Below are positions 1 to 9,287 of a DNA stretch of 64,000 nucleotides, piece after piece. The notes beneath the pieces were generated by a model, which searched no databases, was not told where the DNA came from, and worked only from the letters and a program-made list of their open reading frames with translations. Position 1 is the first letter of the stretch. Every line of letters begins with the position of its first letter. This DNA is from Bacillus carboniphilus (GTDB lineage: Bacteria; Bacillota; Bacilli; Bacillales; JAIVKR01), in the NCBI RefSeq assembly GCF_020524035.2, contig NZ_CP129013.1, forward strand, positions 2,097,822-2,161,821. The letters run 5' to 3'. Both the position numbers and the translations under genes were made by a program.

Positions 1-817
1 TTAACTGTCCTCTATTTGAAACTGGTAAACTTAGTTTTTGAATTAACGGATTTGGGCTGACACCTGTTGTGACCACACACATGCCCACATTATATGCCTT
101 ACCATTTTCAGAAAGGACTTGGTTATCATGGTAAGAATGAACTCTTGTTTTCGGAATGAACTTAATGTTACGTTCGTGCAATTTCTTTTCAAGTTTATCA
201 TTTACTTTTGCTGAAGCTTCTTCAAGTAGCTTTTCTTTGTTGCCAAATAAGAGCACTTCAAAAGAATGGCTTTTTAAATTTTCTTCCATGAAGTAAGCCA
301 TCTCTGCGGCTGTTTCAATACCAGAAATTCCTGATCCTACTACTGCCATACGCAACGGTGTTTTTTTCTTGTTTACTTGCGAAGAGGTTTGCTCAATTAA
401 AGTCATTAGACGTTGTTTGATTTTGAGACCACTGTTTTGTATGCCTAAAGGAATCCCTAACTGATCTTCCGTTTTCATCACACTTCCAAGGGCAATAATT
501 AAACGATCGTAAAAAATATGATCCTTAGAATCTTGATTTAACTTCTGAACCAAAACTTTTTTAGCCTTCTTATCAATCTCTATTACTTCTCCTTGAACAT
601 GCTCCATTCCTTTGGTTAAATAATGTTCAAACGGAATTGTGATTGATTCGTCACTTGTAATCGATTTGAATAACAACACTTTTCTAAGGTGATTATGGTT
701 TTTATCAATTAAAGTAACCTTAACGCTCTCACCTAATTGACCTTTATATTCCTTTCCTAATGAATTCATAAGGTTAATTCCAGCATATCCTCCACCTAAA
801 ATAACGATATTTTTCAT
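1..817 (-). CDS. FAD-dependent NADH dehydrogenase-like oxidoreductase (partial, C-terminus outside window)
   Basis: The frame stays open from an ATG at 817 to the window edge, giving 272 residues without a stop, so the C-terminus is missing. The N-terminus reads MKNIVILGGGYAGIN, a Rossmann FAD-binding GxGxxG motif. A second dinucleotide motif, AVVGSGISGIETA, lies near residue 155, as in type II NADH dehydrogenases and related pyridine-nucleotide disulfide oxidoreductases. The TTGVSPNPL motif near residue 258 also fits. A GGAGGAG ribosome site sits six bases before the chosen ATG; another ATG six bases upstream abuts that site and is less likely. The probable role is membrane-associated electron transfer from NADH to quinone. 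The substrate is inferred. Confidence 0.8.
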   Translation of the reverse strand, partial: MKNIVILGGGYAGINLMNSLGKEYKGQLGESVKVTLIDKNHNHLRKVLLFKSITSDESITIPFEHYLTKGMEHVQGEVIEIDKKAKKVLVQKLNQDSKDHIFYDRLIIALGSVMKTEDQLGIPLGIQNSGLKIKQRLMTLIEQTSSQVNKKKTPLRMAVVGSGISGIETAAEMAYFMEENLKSHSFEVLLFGNKEKLLEEASAKVNDKLEKKLHERNIKFIPKTRVHSYHDNQVLSENGKAYNVGMCVVTTGVSPNPLIQKLSLPVSNRGQL

Positions 818-917
818 GTTCATCTCCTCCTCACCTTAAGAACGAACAATCATGTTGTTTTGTGACATGAAAACTTCATTTTTTTGGTGAGGAAGTTAAA
901 CTAACACTTTTTTCGTT

Positions 918-1490
918 TTATTTAATGCTAGGATAATAAGGGTAATCAATATAGTTTTGTACCTTTCTTACTACTTCTTCTCCTTTTATTAGTTGTAAGA
1001 AGTATAGCCCTAAATCAATCGATGTGGATACACCTCCACCAGTGATTACATCACCATCTCGTACAATTCGCTCCTCTACTACTTCCTCACATAATGGTAC
1101 AAGCCAATTTAAATAATGAGGGTGAGTCGTTGCTTTTTTCCCTTGTAATAAACCTGCTGCTCCTAATAAGATCGAACCGGTACAAACGGAAATTTTATAT
1201 GGAACTTCCTCTGCCGTCCTTAACCAACTTATAAATCCCTTATCTTTTGCATATTTCCTTGTTCCAGACCCTCCTGGAATAAAGATCGCATCAAATTGAC
1301 TTAAATCTGGTTTCACCTTATCGACCGTTATTTTCAATCCAAATTCATCTTTAATCGATTCATTAAATGCACACACTTTCCAATTTACATCTTCACAAAT
1401 TTGATCTTCTTTTAGCGCGGTAATGACATTATAAAAACCGAAAAAGTCCAACGCTGTTATCTCATCGTACAATATAAATCCAATGTTCAT
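918..1490 (-). CDS. DJ-1/PfpI family protein (class I glutamine amidotransferase-like fold)
   Basis: This 190-residue protein starts MNIGFILYDEITALDFFG, typical of the DJ-1/PfpI superfamily of isonitrile-hydratase-like and AraC-sensor-like proteins. The nucleophile elbow is visible as the cysteine in ISVCTGSILLGAAGLL, about residue 105, followed by ATTHPHYLNWL. The start at 1490 was chosen because GGGAGG lies seven bases upstream; an in-frame ATG at 1556 lies inside the preceding gene. The start overlaps the stop of the acetyltransferase reading frame (ATGA), so the two are probably translationally coupled. The true substrate is unknown. Confidence 0.8.
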   Translation of the reverse strand: MNIGFILYDEITALDFFGFYNVITALKEDQICEDVNWKVCAFNESIKDEFGLKITVDKVKPDLSQFDAIFIPGGSGTRKYAKDKGFISWLRTAEEVPYKISVCTGSILLGAAGLLQGKKATTHPHYLNWLVPLCEEVVEERIVRDGDVITGGGVSTSIDLGLYFLQLIKGEEVVRKVQNYIDYPYYPSIK

Positions 1491-2086
1491 TTTTTTGCCT
1501 CCCGTGTTTCGTTTTTGCTCATAAAATTTTGCAAATGGCTTTTTACCTCTTCCCATTCATGATCGAGAATGTTATAAAAGACGGTATCTCGTATAAAACC
1601 ATCATGAAGGATGCGCTGTTTACGAAGTACTCCTTCTTTCTTCGCCCCAATCCGTTCGATCGCCTGCTAGGATCTTCTATTTCTTCCGTCCGTTTTTAAT
1701 TGAACACGGACCGCTCCCCACTCTTCAAAGGCATAGCGTAGTAAGAGAAACTTACACTGTGTATTCACTTTCGTTCGCCAAACAGAAGGATGGTGCCAAG
1801 TCCAGCCAATTTCTAAATGTTTATGTTCCTTAGATATATTTAAATATCGTGTACTACCTACTACCCTATTCTCCCTTTGATCATAAATGACAAACGGGAA
1901 CTCCAATCCTGCTCTTCTCTCCTCTAATGCTTCCTTAACTAGTTTTCTCATATCCTCTTTTTCTTTTATATCCATTGGCATGTAAGCCCATATATCTTCA
2001 TGGCTAGCTTCCCATAAGGAATCTACATGCTCCTCTGTCATGGGCACTAATAAAACTTGATTTAATTCTAGTCTTTTTATATCCAT
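1487..2086 (-). pseudogene. GNAT-family N-acetyltransferase with an in-frame TAG
   Basis: The reading frame spans 199 codons but has TAG at 1669-1667, codon 140. Upstream it encodes an RimJ/RimL-like GNAT domain (IGWTWHHPSVWRTKVNTQCK, then LLLRYAFEEWGAVRVQLKTD). Downstream the same frame continues with QAIERIGAKKEGVLRKQRI, the normal end of this fold. One C-to-T change (CAG to TAG, where relatives usually have Gln in RSQ-AIE) would explain the stop. The full frame ends in TGA overlapping the ATG of the DJ-1/PfpI gene. The product is either truncated before the last third of the domain, read through, or the stop is a sequence error. Confidence 0.8.
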
Positions 2087-2230
2087 AAATTAGATCTCCT
2101 TTCTAATTACTGATAGGTTACTAAATTCATTGATATACTAGAAGGACCAATTCTAAGTATTTTCAGATTCTTGAAACAAAGAAGGTAAAATGGGTGTACA
2201 TTGACGGCCAAATGTTTTATGCTTTTATTA

Positions 2231-2251
2231 ACGATTGATCGTTCAATCATT
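2231..2251. promoter_or_regulatory. Probable TetR operator in front of its own gene
   Basis: The half-site AACGATTGAT is followed by an imperfect inverted partner, TTCAATCATT. The same half-site occurs in the palindrome at 2900-2925 before the transporter gene. The site lies about 20 bases before the start codon of the TetR gene, where binding would block expression. Autoregulation is inferred from position and symmetry. Confidence 0.7.
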
Positions 2252-2272
2252 TTATTTAAGGAGATTATTAGC

Positions 2273-2875
2273 ATGCCTATATCCGAAAACCAGCGCTTAA
2301 AAATGATACAGAAGCGAAAAAGAATTCTCGATGAATCGATTGATCTTTTCGCTGAGCATGGATATGACGGAACCACAATCAAAATGATTGCCGAAAAAGC
2401 AGAGGTTAGTTTTGGAAGTGTCTTTACCTATTTCGAAACAAAAGAACAACTCTTTCATGCAACTGTTATAGATTCGTTGGACGCGTATTCCGAAATCATA
2501 CTCGATTTTAATCCAAACCCAGAAAATGTCCTACAGGAGATCGAAAATATGATCAATAACCAAATAAAGATCTTTTCTGAGTTCAGTACATATTTATTGC
2601 TTGTTGTTTATGTGGTTGGTCATCACCATCGTTTTCCCGAAACATTTAATGAATTAGATCAATTTCACGATAAACTAAGGGGAAAATTATCCGAACTTAT
2701 AAAAAACGGACAAAAGATGGGGCAATTATTTAAGCTCGATCCCATGTATGTTGCCAGCTGTTATACTAGCCTTTTGATGGGTTTACGCCTAAATTTTATT
2801 GATGAACCAGAAAGTGAAATGTGGAAGGAAATTGTACCTTATGCCATGCAACTATTTGGACCGAAGAAAGTGTAA
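2273..2875 (+). CDS. TetR/AcrR family transcriptional regulator
   Basis: A 200-residue protein. Its N-terminal helix-turn-helix is visible at about residues 15-60 (ILDESIDLFAEHGYDGTTIK, then IAEKAEVSFGSVFTYFETKE). The rest is a helical ligand-binding domain. The start at 2273 has AAGGAG nine bases upstream; an in-frame upstream ATG at 2201 lacks a good site and would span the operator. The gene is flanked by two copies of one operator half-site and is followed by an MFS pump gene on the same strand. This is the usual layout of a drug-responsive repressor controlling itself and an efflux pump. The ligand is unknown. Confidence 0.88.
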   Translation: MPISENQRLKMIQKRKRILDESIDLFAEHGYDGTTIKMIAEKAEVSFGSVFTYFETKEQLFHATVIDSLDAYSEIILDFNPNPENVLQEIENMINNQIKIFSEFSTYLLLVVYVVGHHHRFPETFNELDQFHDKLRGKLSELIKNGQKMGQLFKLDPMYVASCYTSLLMGLRLNFIDEPESEMWKEIVPYAMQLFGPKKV

Positions 2876-2899
2876 CATTCGGTCTTTACTTAAATTTTA

Positions 2900-2925
2900 A
2901 AAACGATTGATTAATCAATCGTTTT
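2900..2925. promoter_or_regulatory. Perfect 26-bp palindrome, probable TetR operator for the MFS gene
   Basis: The sequence is a perfect inverted repeat centred on 2912/2913. Each arm contains AACGATTGAT, shared with the site at 2231-2251. It lies 18 bases before the MFS start codon. Symmetry, position and the shared half-site all support binding by the adjacent TetR protein. Confidence 0.8.
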
Positions 2926-2942
2926 AAGAGGTGTAACAAGCT

Positions 2943-4227
2943 ATGACGTTTACTAATTTTCATTCATCCATCCGAATTAGACTCATTATGATGTTTTTTA
3001 CGACCATGGCAACGATGTCGGTTCTTCCCTATTTAATGATCTTTTTTTCCACTAAACTAGGAACTAACGTAACAGGAATCATGTTTTTATGTGTTATTTT
3101 TTCTATCGTTATTGGATCGATAGCAGGAGGTTTCTTCTCTGATAAGTATGGAAGGAAGAAGATAGTCCTTCTAGGCGAGAGCTTTGTTTTCATTGGTTTT
3201 GTTGCTGTCGCCATCTCTAACTCTCCATGGTTTGACCTCCCGTATGTATCTTTTATCTTATTAGTATTTATTCATCTTTTTACAGGGTTTGTTACTCCTG
3301 CCTATCAAGCGTTAATCATTGACGCAAGTAATATAGAAAACCGAAAAGCGATTTACACGACTTCTTATTGGTTAAACAGTCTAGCTACCGCAATTGGGGG
3401 TATGATTGGTGGTTTCTTATTTAAAGACTTTTATTTTTATCTATTTTTATTCGTTGCTTTTGTGACTCTCTGTTCTGTCATCATCACGTTTTTCTTTATA
3501 GAGGAAACCTTTCATATGAAGACAGTAACATCAATTAAACAGCCAATAACTCGAAACCAAAATGTTCAACCCATCTTTCAAATTATATCTAAAGATAAAG
3601 TATTCACTGCCTTTGCCATCGCTTCCCCTTTTGATTGCTTCAGTGGAAGAACAGTTAACCAATGTCATTGGAATACGATTAAATGATGTTTTTTCTCAAC
3701 CGAAACCACTTGCTTCTTTTATTCCTATCAACATTGATGGAATGAATATGTTAGGCTTATTAAAAACAGAAAATACACTTATTGTCTTTTGTTTCACTTT
3801 CATTGTTTCTTTTATCTTGAGAAAATATAAGGAAAAACATGTTCTTATCATAGGATTGTTCCTTTATTTCATTGGATATACCATTATTAGCTTTAGCATT
3901 AACCCAATCATTTTAATGAGTGCCATGCTTTTCGCATCTTTTGGAGAGCTTATTTTAATTCCAATAAAACAAACCATTCTTGCTAACATTGTCCCCGATC
4001 ATGCTCGAGGAACCTACATGGGCATCTATACCTTATTTACTTTTATAGGAGTAAGTACGGCTGGTATTTTTCTCATCCTTAGTCCTTGGATGCCACTGAT
4101 CGCGCTCCCAATCGTATTTAGTTTCATGGCTATCTTGACCGTCATTCTCTTTAACTATGTATTGAGCCAATCGGGGAAAAACCAAAATCAAAGAACAAAG
4201 GAGGAAAGGAAAAAACTTTCGATTTGA
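2943..4227 (+). pseudogene. MFS efflux transporter, frameshifted near 3630
   Basis: The first frame gives about 230 residues with several membrane segments and the MFS loop motif GGFFSDKYGRKK. The second frame (from about 3630 to 4227) gives the remaining helices. The span is 1285 nt, one more than a multiple of three. Removing one T from the TTTT run near 3630 joins ASPL to IASVEEQLTNVIGIRL and restores about 427 residues. The protein is a paralogue of the MFS gene at 60684: both share GIRL, a ML-LL-I/T-EN motif and CFTFIV after the shift point. It is probably a multidrug pump under control of the preceding TetR. The break may be a sequencing error. Confidence 0.82.
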
Positions 4228-4262
4228 TGGATCAATTCTCACCATTAATCTAACTCCCTCAC

Positions 4263-4439
4263 TTAAATCGGCAACAATACTTGCTCAATCTTTTCTCGGT
4301 GAGGTTCATATTGTGTGGGTAACTTCAAATCAATCTCCATGATTTCTTCCTCATAAGAAAACTTGGAAGGGTCTGAAGCAATCTCAAATAAGATTTCACT
4401 AAACTCCCTAAAATAAATAACACTATTTAATGTAATTAC
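4263..4439 (-). pseudogene. Remnant of an unidentified gene (C-terminal end only)
   Basis: The minus strand holds an open stretch of about 58 codons ending in TAA at 4265-4263, with no start codon and a TAG directly before it. It reads like real protein (SEILFEIASDPSKFSYEEEI, then MEIDLKLPTQYEPHREKIEQ). I do not recognise the family. It is probably the 3' end of a deleted gene. Confidence 0.45.
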
Positions 4440-4586
4440 CTACCAGTTTTTATTTATTATTTTGATTTCAAGGTAATAATAATTTATAAAATTTCCCTCT
4501 TCAACAAAGAATGTAAAAATCTTAGAACTCACTAAACTATACGCTCATACTACCGATACATAAACTGATGCAAAAGGGGGATTACC

Positions 4587-5348
4587 ATGATGTTGAACCT
4601 ATTTAGTAATAAAAAAGAGCTTAAGCAGAAAAGCAAATCAAACGATAAAAAAGAAGAATCTTATAGCATTAATATCCAGCTCGCCCAGCTTCCTAGAAAC
4701 CACCGTTATATAAGTGATTTACTTTTCGTAAACCATCATACAAAAGAATATTCTCTCATTCACCACTTCATTATCTCGCCATATGGCATCTTTTGCTTAC
4801 AGACAAAGAACATCAACGGAACCATTAAAGGAAGAAAAGATGAAAAAATGTGGTCCCTTAACGAAAATGCTCAAATAGCAAATCCTTTTCAACACAATTT
4901 AAATGATATAGAAGGTTTAAAAGCGATTATCCAAGAAAAATATCATGATCATTTTATTTCGATGGTCTCATTTCCAAAACGAAGTTCTTTTCAGGTAGAC
5001 ATCCATTATAGAAAAATTTCATCAAACGAAATTATTGTCTATGATAAAGACGTATTGACCATAATAAATAAAAAAATACTTTCGCTTAAAGCTTTTTATA
5101 AAGAACCCATTATTCATTCGAACCAAATTGCAAACCTTTATAACACTTTTGTAAAAGAAAACATTACCGACATTGCGATTAGGAATGCTTATGGATGTTC
5201 AAGACACCTTCCATCCAATCAATCTTCGCAAACGACGTGCGAAATTTGTCGCAAGGAAGTTTCTGACCAAACGATTGCCACTTGTCTTGATAACCCAAAA
5301 TTTAAAGGGAAGATCTATTGTAAAGAACATCAAAAATTAATACGTTGA
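4587..5348 (+). CDS. NERD-domain protein
   Basis: A 253-residue protein with a lysine-rich, hydrophilic N-terminus. Residues about 30-150 resemble the nuclease-related NERD domain (HRYISDLLF, then HFIISPYGIFCLQTKN-NG-IKG). The C-terminus has two Cys pairs and a His (CEICRKEV, then YCKEHQ), suggesting a small zinc-binding module. NERD proteins are common in Bacillaceae and distantly related to restriction endonucleases, but the function of most is unknown. The start is ATGATG at 4587/4590 after GGGGG. A strong terminator follows immediately. Confidence 0.7.
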   Translation: MMLNLFSNKKELKQKSKSNDKKEESYSINIQLAQLPRNHRYISDLLFVNHHTKEYSLIHHFIISPYGIFCLQTKNINGTIKGRKDEKMWSLNENAQIANPFQHNLNDIEGLKAIIQEKYHDHFISMVSFPKRSSFQVDIHYRKISSNEIIVYDKDVLTIINKKILSLKAFYKEPIIHSNQIANLYNTFVKENITDIAIRNAYGCSRHLPSNQSSQTTCEICRKEVSDQTIATCLDNPKFKGKIYCKEHQKLIR

Positions 5349-5394
5349 GGTGCATAGTAATATAGATTTTCACTATGCACTCAAGCCTTTTTTT
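5347..5394 (+). terminator. Intrinsic terminator after the NERD gene
   Basis: GTGCATAGT at 5350-5358 pairs with ACTATGCAC at 5372-5380 and is followed by a run of T at 5387-5394. Confidence 0.85.
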
Positions 5395-5396
5395 CA

Positions 5397-5825
5397 TCAC
5401 TGAATCGGTATAAATCGGACGTTCCATATTCCATCCTCATCTTTCACCATTCCAAAAGACATTGGATATACATGTTGCTTATTCTTCGCAAAATAAGAGA
5501 TAACTCCATCATCCTCACTCGTTAACGTAAAAATTCCACTCTCAATTCCTTCAAATTGGTGCTGGGGAAATTCTTCATTGGGAAATTGAAGGTGCTCCTT
5601 TTTCGTCCATGCAACTTTATCCGGTTGATCTGTATATAAAGCATATTCTACCTCTCGATTGTTTTCTTTTAACGCATATACATATAGCTTAGCAATACTT
5701 ATTGGAGGCAACTCTTTTAAGTAATCTTCTTCCAAATCATTTGAAAACTGATCATACACACGCTTTTCTTCTTCAGTTAGACCAAATTCCATTTCCTCAT
5801 CTGATAGTTTTAAGAAATTATTCAT
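5397..5825 (-). CDS. Uncharacterised soluble protein, possibly N-terminally truncated
   Basis: 142 residues, acidic, without signal peptide or membrane segments. The middle (ISIAKLYVYALKENNREVEY) followed by a beta-rich end looks like an NTF2/lumazine-type fold, but I cannot assign a family. A ribosome site, GAAGGGTGG, lies before the ATG at 5825. The frame stays open for about 29 more codons upstream with protein-like composition (YTYVVPTIDGEEETVLFELI), after a stop near 5917. The gene may therefore once have been longer, or an upstream gene has been fused and lost. Confidence 0.55.
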   Translation of the reverse strand: MNNFLKLSDEEMEFGLTEEEKRVYDQFSNDLEEDYLKELPPISIAKLYVYALKENNREVEYALYTDQPDKVAWTKKEHLQFPNEEFPQHQFEGIESGIFTLTSEDDGVISYFAKNKQHVYPMSFGMVKDEDGIWNVRFIPIQ

Positions 5826-6108
5826 TTTCCACCCTTCCTCATATATAAGTTCAAATAAAACTGTCTCTTCTTCTCCATCTATAGTTGGAACAACGTAAGT
5901 ATAGTCATATATTATAATTTAATCTAATTGCTTCTTGACTCTCGCCCCCTTTTCTAATTAGTCGCCGAATCACTAAAAATGGTTTCAATTTTTTGAAGAA
6001 CCTTCTCAACTTAAAATAAAGGTCTATTGCCCTAAATCATCTGACTAAACTTAGGACTCTTCTATTATTTTTTTATTTAATGATTGTGCATTTCTTTCAA
6101 TTCATGCT

Positions 6109-6197
6109 TCATACATTTCAATAGCATCAATTGTAATAGGAAGATCTTTAAGGATATAGACCCATTTACTTATCGTATTTCCACTTGGTACCATAGA
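6109..6197 (-). pseudogene. Short gene remnant next to repeat A1
   Basis: The minus strand has an open stretch of about 29 codons (MVPSGNTISKWVYILKDLPI, then TIDAIEMYEA) ending in TGA at 6111-6109. Its upstream part is replaced by the family A repeat at 6210. It is probably the C-terminal end of a lost gene. The family is not recognised. The rest of 5930-6108 shows nothing I can call. Confidence 0.4.
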
Positions 6198-6209
6198 TAG
6201 TTAATAGAA

Positions 6210-6367
6210 GTGTGTGTTCAAAAAGTAGGGGAAAAAGGACGCTGAAGAACGAGGCGGTGTAGCTTTGAGCACTCACAGTGTACGTTCTTGGTACATGAGG
6301 AGCGGAAAAGCAAACCAACAAAGTTATTCAACCGACATTTTTTTCAGGGCTTTTTGAACAACCTCTA
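6210..6367 (+). repeat. Family A MITE-like repeat, copy A1
   Basis: About 158 bp, nearly identical to 26467-26623. The ends are inverted: GTGTGTTCAAAAAGTAGGGG on the left and CTTTTTGAACAACCTC on the right. No coding capacity is seen. It ends about 16 bases before the start of the first gene of the type VII locus and may have displaced that gene's promoter. Confidence 0.85.
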
Positions 6368-6382
6368 GAATGTTATTTTGAG

Positions 6383-6757
6383 GTGAAGAATTTGTCCTAT
6401 CTATCTTATCTACAATCAGAGCTTTCTGAAAAACAACAACACTTAATACGTTTAAAGAAAACTGTGACTCAGCTAGAACAAATACAAAATGAATTTCGTT
6501 ATAACCAAAAGTTAATCGATGCCCCAGATCTCTCTTCTCAAACATGGAAAGGCAATCTTGCGAATCAATTTTTAAATATTCGAGATGAGTTAGTCGATTC
6601 CTATAATCAACTTTCTCAAACAGACCTTAATCATGCCATCGATGATATTGAAAATAAAATAGCAGATATTAAACGAAATATCCATTCTCTAGAGATAAAG
6701 ATTGATCGCGAAAGAGAAAGAATTGAAATGGAGAGAAGAAAGGAACGATCAAATTGA
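6383..6757 (+). CDS. YwqH-like (DUF5082) small coiled-coil protein of an LXG locus
   Basis: 124 residues, almost entirely helical and coiled-coil (SELSEKQQHLIRLKKTVTQL). It contains a WxG-like motif (SSQTWKGNLANQF) at about residues 52-64, as in the WXG100-like partners encoded before LXG toxins. It starts with GTG at 6383 with a poor ribosome site. Its stop overlaps the TTG start of the next gene (TTGA). Partner proteins of this type are thought to chaperone or target the LXG toxin to the ESX/type VII machine; that role is inferred here from family and order. Confidence 0.75.
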   Translation: MKNLSYLSYLQSELSEKQQHLIRLKKTVTQLEQIQNEFRYNQKLIDAPDLSSQTWKGNLANQFLNIRDELVDSYNQLSQTDLNHAIDDIENKIADIKRNIHSLEIKIDRERERIEMERRKERSN

Positions 6758-7032
6758 GTAAGGAAATGAAGGTTCGTTACGGAGAAGTTGAACAAGCAAT
6801 TTCATCCATTGACAAAACGCTACAATCAGTAGACTCAGCTTTAATAAAAGACATGGCAAGTGGAACCCAACTAGACCTAGTCAAAAAGTTAAATGAAATA
6901 AACCATCTACTAGAAGAAACTAGTTCAAACTTCAAAGATATCTTAACAGAACATAATCAACTCGTAAATAAAAGCTTGCAAGATTTAAAAGAGGCTGATG
7001 ATCAAATTTCTTCTTCATTGAAGATGCGATAG
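6754..7032 (+). CDS. YwqI-like (DUF5344) small helical protein of an LXG locus
   Basis: 92 residues, helical, starting VRYGEVEQAISSIDKTLQS. It matches the small WXG100-like second gene placed between DUF5082 and LXG genes in Bacillus. The start is TTG at 6754, overlapping the preceding stop by four bases. The LXG gene begins 15 bases downstream after an AGGAGGGAG site. It probably acts as a targeting partner of the LXG toxin. Confidence 0.75.
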   Translation: MSKEMKVRYGEVEQAISSIDKTLQSVDSALIKDMASGTQLDLVKKLNEINHLLEETSSNFKDILTEHNQLVNKSLQDLKEADDQISSSLKMR

Positions 7033-7046
7033 GAGGGAGTTTTTTT

Positions 7047-8003
7047 ATGAAAGTTTTGGATTCTCATTCCTTACATAATAGCATCGACCAAGTGCTATCG
7101 AAACTAGAAAATCAAATGACACAACTAAAAAAACTAGAATCCGTCATTACAGACTTTTCAAGCCTTGATGATAGTTTCAGCGGAAAAGCAGGTCAGTCCA
7201 TTCGGTCTTTTTATCGTGATTGGCACGTTTCTTTTGTATCCTACTACTCTTATTGTCTTCAAGACTATAAAGACTTAATAACAAGATTATCCCAAGCAAC
7301 TACATCGCTTGACGCTGATCCCAATGCCTTTATCCATCAAGGATTTCTAGACAATGACCTATCGAACGGTCTTAAACGTGCACAAGATATCACGTTTGAT
7401 CTTGTTGATGAAGCAAACAATCATTTAAGCGGTATAAACGACATTGTTTATGTACGAAAGCTAAGCGATAATCAATTCCACAGTCACAAAAAAGCCGCAG
7501 ATAAAAAAATTGACGAAACACTTGAGGACTTAACGAAATTCGATTCAAACCAGACAAAACAGTTTGATTCATTTATCCATGATATTCAACTCATGAACCA
7601 ATCACTAACTGAACTAAGTGGTATGATGAAAAGTGGTAAGATAAATATTACTACCTATAAAAACACAGATCTAAAACATTCATTATCGTTTTTCCAATTA
7701 CAAAAATCATTAAGTGAAAAACAATATTTTAATAGAGTTCTCTCACAGCTAACCATTCCAAGTGAATATGAAGGAATGGACCAACTATTGGCTTTAGGTT
7801 ATCTATTCAATAATCAACTATACTCTAATGGAACAAACAAATCTCAGCAATCTTCTGGAGAGGGCATAAATGGGTTAGAATTTGGCGCGGAAATAGAAGA
7901 TGGTTTTGGTTCTGATGGATTTGGGAATGTGAGTTTTAATTATATGAACGATAGAGTCTTAAATAAGGTATCTTTCCATAGTTCGGGTTCAATTACTTGT
8001 CAG
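7047..8003 (+). pseudogene. LXG-domain type VII secreted toxin, cut by an IS fragment
   Basis: About 317 native residues remain. Residues 1-200 form the helical LXG module (MKVLDSHSLHNSIDQVLSKL, then SFSGKAGQSIRSFYRDWHV). A linker rich in Ser, Gly and Asn follows (about 265-280), then a motif (FGSDGFGNVSFNYMNDRVLN, then KVSFHSSGSIT) that in relatives precedes the variable toxin tail. At about 7995 the gene runs into IS4-type sequence, so the frame ends at 8207 in transposon-derived codons. The original C-terminal toxin domain is missing. A possible leftover is the 30 codons after the IS fragment at 8551. Nearby SUKH and membrane proteins are candidate immunity factors. Confidence 0.8.
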
Positions 8004-8551
8004 TCAAAAGTTTTCACCTTTAAGAAGCCTTCAGATCCTCGTCAAAAAAAGGGTCTGATTGCTTCTTTTTCATTATTCGACTTATGCTTAAACGGCTCGT
8101 TTTACTTAAAAGCGAAAAAGTCGTTTTCCTTAAATAACAAGCAACCGTTGCTTCTGAAACAATGGGATTCGATTTCGTTCTTAAAAATCGAACAGGACTC
8201 TCGTTGATCTTGTTTGAAAAGGAAATAGACAACATTTGAAGCATCCCCATCGCGATACAACTACACATGACAAATCCCTCGATTGCTTTCAAAGCGGACA
8301 AGATGAGTTCTTTCTCTTTTTCATCCTCCATTTCTTCTAATGGATGAATCATTCCTTTTTTTGCATAGCGTCTCAGTTTAGGCATGGCTTTTGACCAAAA
8401 TTGGTACCCAAATCCATTTATCACTTGTTTCAGCTCTCGAAACGTACATTCAATTTTGAACCTAAAACTGTATAATTCAATGATGTTAACGGGATCTAAA
8501 TCGAGCTTCGTTGTAACAAGAATGGCTGTGTTTTCTCTATATATCACAAGG
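7995..8551 (-). mobile_element. Truncated IS4-type element (3' end of the transposase only)
   Basis: This stretch is over 90 percent identical to 9911-10468. It carries the last part of the same transposase in an intact frame, including the YREK signature (YSFRFKIECTFRELK). Identity stops abruptly at about 8551. One end, with AGTCAAAAGTTTTCACC, matches the terminus of the fuller copy. The fragment interrupts the LXG toxin gene. It cannot transpose on its own. Confidence 0.85.
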
Positions 8552-8709
8552 ACTGTATATGGTAACTTAAAAATGGCCAACTTCATTTTTTTCTATTTGA
8601 CATTTGATGTCGAAATTTGGTCTACATCTACAAAAAAGGGAATGCCAATGTGAGCAATCCCTATCAAACTTGTATTTGATTTATTCTTAAAACATAGTGT
8701 ATCTGAACT

Positions 8710-9220
8710 CTAGAAATCCTCCTCATCATCTTCATACAGCAAATTCAAAAAGTCTGTAAATGTATCAGCTACATAAAAGACATTTTCTCTTGCCCTTTCT
8801 TCTGCTTGTTCTTCTGTTAAACCCTCTTCTTCCATCAGCATATCTTTTTCCCAAGCACCTTCATGTTCCCATGAATACTACTATTGGATTTTCTTCATGG
8901 TCTTTATAGTCAAAACAGATTAAGTTACCTGCTGGGTCATTAGCAAAAGGCACCATTTTCTTCGGAAGTAACTTGTTTATATCATGATAATTATTCACTA
9001 TATCTGACGGACTATCAGGTTGATTTATCTTTAATAGCGTACCAAATACTCTCTCTATACCACTAACATCAAAACAATCCGCGACAGGGTTACCCCCTTG
9101 ATTAACTTTTACACATTCTTTATAGTCCATTGGAAAAACAAAACCTATTTTTTCTTCAACACTATTAATTAATGTGATGTCAACTTCTCCATCTGTAAAT
9201 TCCCATTTAACTTTACTCAC
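8710..9220 (-). pseudogene. SMI1/KNR4 (SUKH) family immunity-like protein, frameshifted
   Basis: The first frame (9220-8861) gives a SUKH domain: FPMDYKECVKVNQGGNPVAD near the N-terminus and GNLICFDYKDHEENPIVVF near residue 110. Removing one base near 8873 changes the end from MGT-stop to WEHEGAWEKDMLMEEEGLTE and extends the protein to 169 residues, ending in an acidic tail (LYEDDEEDF). The span is 511 nt, one over a multiple of three. SUKH proteins are known immunity proteins of bacterial polymorphic toxins, which fits the LXG locus. It faces the toxin gene on the opposite strand. The break may be real decay or a read error. Confidence 0.78.
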
Positions 9221-9287
9221 CTAATATCATCTCCCCATAATTTATTTCCACCTCTTTTTTTCTATAAAGCCTTCTTAACTTGATATT

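Noticed and set aside
1667-2086. Possible recoded amino acid (amber as sense codon)
   Set aside because: No pyrrolysine or suppressor machinery is seen, and other genes in the window use TAG as a normal stop; a single CAG-to-TAG change is simpler.
6324-6545. Minus-strand ORF beginning opposite the DUF5082 gene
   Set aside because: It spans the end of repeat A1 and the coding strand of a real gene in the opposite direction.
8384-8653. 89-residue plus-strand ORF
   Set aside because: It runs antisense through the IS fragment; only the last 30 codons might be a leftover toxin tail, too short to call.
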